From NCBI GenBank assembly GCA_964409165.1, contig CAYPCH010000089.1, forward strand, positions 1 through 15,951: DNA of 15,951 bases, in the 5' to 3' direction. Positions 15,902 through 15,951 of the stretch are shown piece by piece. The notes under the pieces are model-generated. The model saw only the letters and a program-made list of their open reading frames with translations, made no database searches and had not been told where the DNA came from. The DNA comes from CAYPCH01 sp964409165. GTDB taxonomy: Bacteria > Bacillota > Clostridia > Acetivibrionales > Acetivibrionaceae. Numbering within the stretch: the first letter of the stretch is position 1; each line of letters begins with the position of its first letter. A program made the translations under genes and the position numbers.

Positions 15902-15951
15902 AACTCAACTTTCCCACTTATAGTATTTTGAGGCTCTGGTTGCTCACAAGT
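15902..15951. repeat. 50-bp inverted repeat, right copy
   Basis: Exact reverse complement of bases 1-50. The match ends at 15902; base 15901 and beyond differ from the left side. It lies upstream of the operon promoter, so the element it belongs to could influence transcription of the operon. Confidence 0.9.

Noticed and set aside
1..15951. CRISPR array, tRNA or rRNA genes, riboswitch
   Set aside because: No regularly spaced repeat-spacer structure, no tRNA cloverleaf and no rRNA-like sequence was noticed. All non-coding stretches are shorter than about 200 bases.
1..15951. Whole segment as a single transposon with terminal inverted repeats
   Set aside because: No transposase, integrase or cargo-type genes lie inside apart from the Rpn tail, and the genes look chromosomal. 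Two flanking copies of an element or contig ends fit better, though this is not proven.

Overview
This is a 15,951-base stretch of AT-rich DNA from a low-GC Gram-positive bacterium, most likely a member of the Clostridia. The evidence is the base composition, strong Shine-Dalgarno sites of the AGGAGG/AAGGTGG type, frequent TTG and GTG starts, and sigma-A-type promoters. A relative of the cellulolytic clostridia (Acetivibrio/Ruminiclostridium type) would fit, but that is a guess from style rather than a marker gene. There is one 100-base run of N (9544-9643). The two ends of the window carry the same 50 bases in opposite orientation, so the segment probably lies between two copies of a longer genomic repeat, or is a contig that broke there.

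Left part (1-2530). A membrane-anchored secreted protein with a fibronectin-like region and two cadherin-like/Ig-like repeats is read leftward (61-1596). Divergent from it, a stand-alone single-stranded-DNA-binding protein (ssb, 1775-2179) is read rightward. It is followed by a short gene that holds only the C-terminal tail of an Rpn-family nuclease/transposase but has its own ribosome binding site. That gene ends inside a perfect 23-bp palindrome, and a second hairpin (2455-2505) separates it from the convergent large operon. Good promoters for both divergent genes are visible between 1597 and 1774.

Main part (2529-15798). Nine genes are all read leftward, mostly overlapping or closely spaced, and look like one 13-kb operon. 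In transcription order they are: an exported and membrane-anchored protein with an amidotransferase-like domain (13285-15798); an ABC ATPase (12335-13285); an ABC-2 permease (11503-12357); a membrane/coiled-coil/Gly-Gln-rich protein of DUF4175-like type (9685-11418); a MoxR AAA+ ATPase (8519-9496); a DUF58 protein (7628-8494); a BatA-type VWA protein (5817-7631); a dual-VWA protein with a central amidotransferase-like domain (3023-5827); and a LURP-one-related (LOR/YxjI) protein (2529-3011). The only large breaks are an 84-base spacer before the coiled-coil gene and a spacer before moxR that contains the N run and is made of 13-bp tandem repeats.

How it may work together (inference): MoxR ATPases typically act as chaperone-like partners of VWA proteins that bind metal through a MIDAS site. 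Here one MoxR is encoded with four VWA domains on three proteins, two of them membrane proteins. The ABC transporter and two further membrane proteins with large extracellular or coiled-coil parts suggest an envelope complex of unknown substrate. Nothing in the window names the substrate or the phenotype.
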